Under the pieces are notes generated by a model. That model had not been told where the DNA came from and did no database searches. It saw only the letters and a list, made by a program, of their open reading frames with translations. Below are positions 59,415 to 64,000 of a DNA stretch of 64,000 nucleotides, in pieces. The translations under genes and the position numbers were made by a program. The stretch is taken from assembly GCF_000282335.1 (NCBI RefSeq), contig NZ_AKJM01000045.1, positions 1 through 64,000 of the forward strand, in the 5' to 3' direction. This DNA comes from Pseudomonas sp. GM48 (lineage in GTDB: Bacteria; Pseudomonadota; Gammaproteobacteria; Pseudomonadales; Pseudomonadaceae). Every line of letters begins with the position of its first letter. The stretch's first letter is position 1.

Positions 59415-61495
59415 TCGGTGATCTTCTCAAAGTTTTTATAGAACGCATCGCTGTCGCGGCCATTGGTCATGGTGTACAGCGAATATTGGCGATTAAGACG
59501 CGCGCCACCATCACGGGTCAGCGGAGCCCAGACCAGGTTGGCGCGACGCATCGTGGAAACGCTCATCAACTCGTCGAACGGGACCGAGATATAGATACCT
59601 TTGTCGAAGCTACCCTCGCCGAACTCTTCTGACGTGGCCGTGGTGCGGGTGACCCAGCCGCCAAACTTCACGCCGTTACTGAACTCATGCGACAGATCGA
59701 ACGTGGCACCCCAATCGCGCGCCAGATAACGTCCAACACTGACCGCCGCCTGCAAATCGAAAGGCAGTTCGGTATAGGTGGTGATGTGACCGGTCGCGGT
59801 CTTGTAATCGCGCAGACCAAAACCCTGGTCAAATTCGCGCTGGCGTACATAGTTCAAGTCTGCACCCACGGCCCAGCGCTCGCCCATAGGGCGGTACAAC
59901 AATTCACCGCCGACCCCGGCGAACATTGACTCCAGGTAACCGCCATACACCATGCCAAACAAGTCTTGATCCAGTTGCTTGGCATGGTTGAGCTGAAATG
60001 TCGGCATCGTTACATCAGAGGTGATGACGTACTTGCGCAAATCGGTCCGCACTCGGGGCAGGTTGCTCGGTGCGTCGTACTTGAACTTTTCAAAGTTGTT
60101 CAGCAGATTGGTGCTTATGACCCCGCTCGTCCACGTACTGCGGGTAAAGCGGTATTCTGCGTCCACATCAGCAGTCAGTTGGTACAGCATGCCGTCGGGA
60201 CCGCCAATGTTTTGCTTGTAACCCAAGCCGATACCATAGTTAAAACGCTCGAGGGCCTGGGTGTACAACGTGTTTTCAATGTGTGGCGTGGCCCGGTTCA
60301 ATTCGGTGGTGCGGTGCAGGTCTGTAAGGTCTTGTTGGTTGTTCACCACGGCCCGGAAGGTTTCGCGCGGCACACTGGTTTCTTCCACGGGCATGTCGTA
60401 ACGCTTGTTCACCATCGTGAACCAGTCGATGTCGTCATTCGCGCTGTTGTCCAGAATCCGGCTGGCCCGGCCCACGCCTTTGGCGGAGTAGAAATAGCGC
60501 GACTGTTCGCCATACACAATCAGCTCGGAATCGCGCTGAGCGATACGCTCGACCTTATAACCTGCGTTGTTTTCCAGCCGTTTGGAAACCCCCGCCCAGT
60601 CGACCTGATCGAGCGGTGTGGTTGGCTCACGTGCCGGCAGCGCTTCGACAGCGGGGTCGTAGCGTTTGGCCGGCGCCTTGCGGCTGGTGAAATTGGTATG
60701 AAAAGTAATACCGAACAACGCGGTGTTGCCGCGCTCCCAACCGGCGCTCAAATCGACTGAGTCAGTTAGCTTGAACACCGCCCCGATGTTGATGGGCGAG
60801 TCCTGCTTCAGGCTATTTTTCAGCGGCTCGTGCCTGTAGTCGTTACCGTCGAACTCGAGTTTCAAGCTCAAGGGCGACCAGGGCGTCTGATAGGCCACGC
60901 CGCCAAACAACGCGGGCGAGCCTCGAAAATACGAGCCGGTATTGACGTTGCCCGCGTCCGCGCCCGTGTTTACCGGGCGTGTATCAAAGCGCTCATCGAG
61001 GTACCCCAGCGGGTTTTCGAAATCCCCGCGGTTACCGATGTAGCCCCAAGCAACGCCCAGGCTGAAATCCAGATCATAGTAACGTTTGTTCGCCACAAAG
61101 TATTCGCTGGAAAACAGACCGGTACCCCCGACATCCCGAAAGCCGAGCGCGACCTCGGGCAACCAGTGGCTTTCTTGCCAGAGGCGGGCTTTGACATCGA
61201 CCGCCTTGTCTTTATAGCTTTGGTCGCCGCTTAATGCCTCGGCCCCGTATTTACGGTCGCTGATAGCGGTATAACGAAAACTGCCTTCCAGCCAGTCAAG
61301 GGGCTGTATTGAAATGCTATAGCGCGAATATGGGTCGGTCCGGTTGGCGTTCAGACTGAATTCGCCGGCGGGTGCCATCCGTGCGGTGGGGGTTTGCAAC
61401 AAACCCACGCCACCGAAATCATTCTGGGTAAAACGTGGCTCTCCATGAGCCAGGCTGTAGGGCAACAACACTACGGCGGCAAAACGTAACTTCAA
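59411..61495 (-). CDS. yjbH: YjbH/GfcD-type outer-membrane protein
   Basis: 694 residues. A signal sequence (AAVVLLPYSLAHGEP) is followed by FGGVGLLQTPTARMAPAGEF, the YjbH-family start. The rest is rich in alternating beta-strands with aromatic belts, ending in NGRDSDAFYKNFEKITE, and is expected to form a large outer-membrane barrel for polysaccharide secretion. It overlaps yjbG upstream and the vanZ-like gene downstream by 4 bp each. Confidence 0.9.
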   Translation of the reverse strand: MKLRFAAVVLLPYSLAHGEPRFTQNDFGGVGLLQTPTARMAPAGEFSLNANRTDPYSRYSISIQPLDWLEGSFRYTAISDRKYGAEALSGDQSYKDKAVDVKARLWQESHWLPEVALGFRDVGGTGLFSSEYFVANKRYYDLDFSLGVAWGYIGNRGDFENPLGYLDERFDTRPVNTGADAGNVNTGSYFRGSPALFGGVAYQTPWSPLSLKLEFDGNDYRHEPLKNSLKQDSPINIGAVFKLTDSVDLSAGWERGNTALFGITFHTNFTSRKAPAKRYDPAVEALPAREPTTPLDQVDWAGVSKRLENNAGYKVERIAQRDSELIVYGEQSRYFYSAKGVGRASRILDNSANDDIDWFTMVNKRYDMPVEETSVPRETFRAVVNNQQDLTDLHRTTELNRATPHIENTLYTQALERFNYGIGLGYKQNIGGPDGMLYQLTADVDAEYRFTRSTWTSGVISTNLLNNFEKFKYDAPSNLPRVRTDLRKYVITSDVTMPTFQLNHAKQLDQDLFGMVYGGYLESMFAGVGGELLYRPMGERWAVGADLNYVRQREFDQGFGLRDYKTATGHITTYTELPFDLQAAVSVGRYLARDWGATFDLSHEFSNGVKFGGWVTRTTATSEEFGEGSFDKGIYISVPFDELMSVSTMRRANLVWAPLTRDGGARLNRQYSLYTMTNGRDSDAFYKNFEKITE

Positions 61496-62259
61496 GGGGC
61501 CACCTCGGGCAGCGGTTGGGTGGCGAGAAACTGGGCAAGCTGCTCGTTCAAGTCGGGTGTGGGCAGGTCCGGATTATCGTTGCGCACGGGCACCAGAATT
61601 GTGCTGCCTGCGGCGGCAAACACTCCGTCTTCGCGGTTCCAGGCGGCGTTGCCGACTCGCTTGACCTGGCCATCGGGCTGAATCAGCCACAGGTAATCGG
61701 CATCAGCGTCGGTCGCTGGCAGACAGCTTTTGAGATATTCATGGGCTTGTTGCGGGGCGCGATAAGGCAGCGTGCAGGACTTTTCCACTGCGCCCAGGAC
61801 GGTGACCGTAGACGGGCGTCGGGGGTAGATCAGATGGTCGCCGTCATTGAGCGAGTAATTGAGGGCGAACGCGACCTCCAGCGCTACGGGGTCGAGCACC
61901 GCGACTTTTCGGCCGGTGACGGGTAGTCGGCTGACCTCTTCAAACAGGCGCGCAGCCAGAGCTGCAAGGCTGTTGTTGTCTTCCAGCAGGGCGCCACGTT
62001 GAAGCAATTTCAAATCGAACAGTACGCCGGCTTTAAGGCGGGTTTGCTGCTCCATCAATGGCTGGTGCAGCCAGGCGGCGGCCAGCCAGTAACTTTCGGC
62101 GTTCGGGCGTCCCTGGCTGACGGCATCGAGCAAGCGTGTGCCTGGCACGAATGTGAAGGATCCAGCGTTTAGTACGTCACCCGTGACCGTGACAGCGGCC
62201 TGAGTCATCGCGGAACTTGCCAGCAACAGGCAAGCCGACAGCGTTTTCAAATATCTCAC
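61492..62259 (-). CDS. yjbG: Capsule biosynthesis GfcC/YjbG family protein
   Basis: 255 residues with signal peptide (LLASSAMTQAAV). VTVTGDVLNAGSFTFVPGTR and NYSLNDGDHLIYPRRPSTVT are SLBB-like beta-grasp segments typical of GfcC. A periplasmic factor for group-4-type capsule export. 4-bp overlaps join it to yjbF and yjbH. Confidence 0.9.
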   Translation of the reverse strand: MRYLKTLSACLLLASSAMTQAAVTVTGDVLNAGSFTFVPGTRLLDAVSQGRPNAESYWLAAAWLHQPLMEQQTRLKAGVLFDLKLLQRGALLEDNNSLAALAARLFEEVSRLPVTGRKVAVLDPVALEVAFALNYSLNDGDHLIYPRRPSTVTVLGAVEKSCTLPYRAPQQAHEYLKSCLPATDADADYLWLIQPDGQVKRVGNAAWNREDGVFAAAGSTILVPVRNDNPDLPTPDLNEQLAQFLATQPLPEVAP

Positions 62260-62915
62260 CGAGCCGTCTCCCGGTCAGGGCGCAATTGCACAATCTTCAA
62301 GAAAAGTTCCGGCGTGAGATGTTGTTCGCTTTGCAGGATCAAGCCATCGTCAGGCCTGACCCAAAAACGGTTGGTGGCCTTGAATCCCAGCTCAGGTATG
62401 TCGATGCGTTCGTCTATGCGCTGCAACGCATAGTCCTTGTCCAGGATGGTGACGGTTTCGATGGCCTCTCGACTGAATCGACTGTTGACCGCCAGCCCGA
62501 CCCGCGGACCCTGATAGGTATCTATCCAGCGGGTACTGCTGTAACCATCGGGCAATCGCTGCAAGCCAAGTTTGAACGGCGACTCACCGTCGAAGCGCGT
62601 GCCATCGAGATTGATGCCCAGGCCGACAGTGCGCACGATCAGACCATCGCGCATCAACAACACCTGTTTGCCGGAGGCGACCCAGAACTCCAGGTCGCCC
62701 TGCTGGCGAAGTTTCGCCAACACACCTTCGCTGGAGTCCGTGGTGACCTTTATCTGCGCATAGGGCACGGCCTCCACTTGCTCCGCAGTCAATTCCAGCG
62801 ACGGGGCGCCCTGTGTGGCGGCTTTAAAGGTATCCAGGGACGCCTGCATCAACGGATTGCAGCCACACAGCAGTAAACCCACCGCCAGGCATGAGCTGTT
62901 ACGCAAAGTTTTCAA
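62256..62915 (-). CDS. yjbF: YjbF/GfcB family outer-membrane lipoprotein
   Basis: 219 residues. Lipobox LLLCGCN at residues 15-20 gives a short lipoprotein signal. WVASGKQVLLMRDGLIVRTV, SPFKLGLQRLPDGYSSTRW and FWVRPDDGLILQSEQHLTPE match the YjbF family. It lies 13 bp after wza and overlaps yjbG by 4 bp. Confidence 0.9.
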   Translation of the reverse strand: MKTLRNSSCLAVGLLLCGCNPLMQASLDTFKAATQGAPSLELTAEQVEAVPYAQIKVTTDSSEGVLAKLRQQGDLEFWVASGKQVLLMRDGLIVRTVGLGINLDGTRFDGESPFKLGLQRLPDGYSSTRWIDTYQGPRVGLAVNSRFSREAIETVTILDKDYALQRIDERIDIPELGFKATNRFWVRPDDGLILQSEQHLTPELFLKIVQLRPDRETAR

Positions 62916-62928
62916 AGCGGCTCAAACC

Positions 62929-64000
62929 TTATCGACTGCTGGCTTCACTGAGATTGTTTGTGGCCGCTGCTCCGGTACCCAAGACAACGGCAGATGGCAG
63001 CAACTGGCTGATCAAGCGGTTCCAGCGGGTCACGCCTGCAGGGCCGACGTAGACAATGTCCTGGGGGTGCAGATCGAAGCGGCTGGCGAGAGCAAATGCG
63101 GTAGGCGATTCGGCGTCCAGCTGAAAGACTTTTGCCGGCTCGGTTTCAAGGTTCTCGGCACCCCGAATCACGTACAGCGCATTGCCATTGGATGTGGCCT
63201 GGTTCAGTCCACCGACCGTTCCGACCGCATCCGCCAGATTCATCCGATTGATTTTGAACGTGAGCGCCCGAGGCTGGTTGACCTCACCCATGACGTAGAT
63301 CTTTTTCCGGTCGTTGTAGGGCAGGTACAACTGATCGCCGTCTTTCAAATAGACGTTATGCAACTGCGAGCCTTTGCTGTTCAGCGAGTCCAGGTCGAGC
63401 GGATACTCACGTCCGTCCCGGGTCAGTGTCAGGCCGGCAAGGTCGGCATTCAATGGATCGACAGTAGCGGTACCCATGGCTTCGACGACACTGAGCGGCG
63501 ACGTGGTAATGGGTTGTTGACCGGCTTTCAAAATAGCACCGGAAATGACTACTTTTTGACTGGCAAAGCGCAAAACACTCAAGTCAACCTGGGGGCTGTC
63601 GACGAATTGAGTCAGGCGCTCGGCAATAAAACCGCGAAGCTCCTCGATGGTTTTGCCTTCGGCATGAATATTGCCGATATAGGGGTAAAACATGGTGCCG
63701 TCCGGCCGTACCAGGCGACCGTTCGCATCAATTTGCTGTTGCGTACCCGATGGCGCAGTCAGCTCAGGATGGTCCCACACGGTGATGTACAACACATCAT
63801 TGGCGCCAATCCGGTAAGCACCCGGCTTGTACGCCAACAACTCGGCGGGCACCGAGGCTTGCACTTTTGTCGCCGCGTTCTGGGCAATCAGTTTGGGCGT
63901 TATCGGAATCAACTCGATCCGACTGCTTTCCGGTGAGCCTTCACGGCCGACCTGACTGGTATCCAGGTGTTGACCGGGTGAGAACATACAGCCTTGCAGG
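62929..64000 (-). CDS. wza: Polysaccharide export protein Wza, 5' end cut by window
   Basis: At least 356 residues are visible; the frame stays open to the last base. The codons just before the ATG at 63987 read LQGC, a lipobox, so that ATG is internal and the real start is outside the window. PGAYRIGANDVLYITVWDHP begins the Poly_export domain, with SLBB repeats (VVISGAILKAGQQPITTSPL, IYVMGEVNQPRALTFKIN) and the C-terminal WNRLISQLLPSAVVLGT anchoring helix. It forms the outer-membrane export channel. Confidence 0.92.
   Translation of the reverse strand, partial: LQGCMFSPGQHLDTSQVGREGSPESSRIELIPITPKLIAQNAATKVQASVPAELLAYKPGAYRIGANDVLYITVWDHPELTAPSGTQQQIDANGRLVRPDGTMFYPYIGNIHAEGKTIEELRGFIAERLTQFVDSPQVDLSVLRFASQKVVISGAILKAGQQPITTSPLSVVEAMGTATVDPLNADLAGLTLTRDGREYPLDLDSLNSKGSQLHNVYLKDGDQLYLPYNDRKKIYVMGEVNQPRALTFKINRMNLADAVGTVGGLNQATSNGNALYVIRGAENLETEPAKVFQLDAESPTAFALASRFDLHPQDIVYVGPAGVTRWNRLISQLLPSAVVLGTGAAATNNLSEASSR

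Overview
The window looks like chromosomal DNA of a fluorescent-group Pseudomonas. It is GC-rich and gene-dense. Many intergenic gaps carry the REP palindrome GTGGGAGCGGGCTTGCTCGCG typical of that group, and several blocks have the gene order I remember from P. aeruginosa: csiV-mfd-gap, apbE-sthA-glycerophosphodiesterase-PilZ-lolCDE, copSR-cupredoxin-queF, and mlaA-rssB-rssC-tal. No rRNA, tRNA, CRISPR array, integrase or insertion sequence was seen.

Layout. (1) 1-9464, accessory metabolism and stress: a LysR regulator divergent from pirin and two YcaC-type hydrolases, a mechanosensitive channel with a cyclic-nucleotide-like domain, an AhpD-like protein, an EmrAB-type efflux pair and a class II aldolase. 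(2) 9466-19449, catabolism: Rieske oxygenase, GMC dehydrogenase and a GlxA/GbdR-type regulator, which together suggest quaternary-amine breakdown; an enoyl-CoA hydratase/thiolase pair; and a polyamine- or GABA-type binding protein, class III aminotransferase and LuxR regulator. (3) 19597-26557, two ECF sigma systems: a sigma/anti-sigma operon divergent from a Tat-exported phosphoesterase and a cupredoxin, with matching ECF-like promoters on both strands, then fecI-fecR-fecA with a candidate Fur box. (4) 26825-33343: an MFS transporter, a DapF-fold protein lacking both catalytic cysteines, cytosine deaminase and a SWIM-SNF2 helicase. (5) 33355-46727, conserved core: csiV, mfd, a long GAPDH, apbE, sthA, a phosphodiesterase, PilZ and lolCDE.

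(6) 46738-55954: a 113-bp tandem repeat that has copied the tail of a histidine kinase gene, copper-type copS/copR with a palindromic operator and a cupredoxin, queF, a DUF4404 protein, a HAD-fold protein without catalytic aspartates, mlaA, the rssB/rssC stress-signalling pair and transaldolase. (7) 55955-64000: an AT-rich junction leads into an exopolysaccharide locus read leftward from beyond the window: wza (5' end cut by the window edge), yjbF/gfcB, yjbG/gfcC, yjbH/gfcD, a VanZ-like gene, galU, an orphan phosphomannomutase C-terminal domain, and (opposite strand) a PAP2-like membrane protein and an unknown gene.

The observations most worth checking are the mirror-image ECF promoters, the Ser/Ser DapF-like protein, the Rieske protein with a bridging glutamate and no reductase gene nearby, the freestanding phosphomannomutase domain in the polysaccharide locus, and the 113-bp duplication. 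No single clearly new multi-gene system is proven by the sequence alone.
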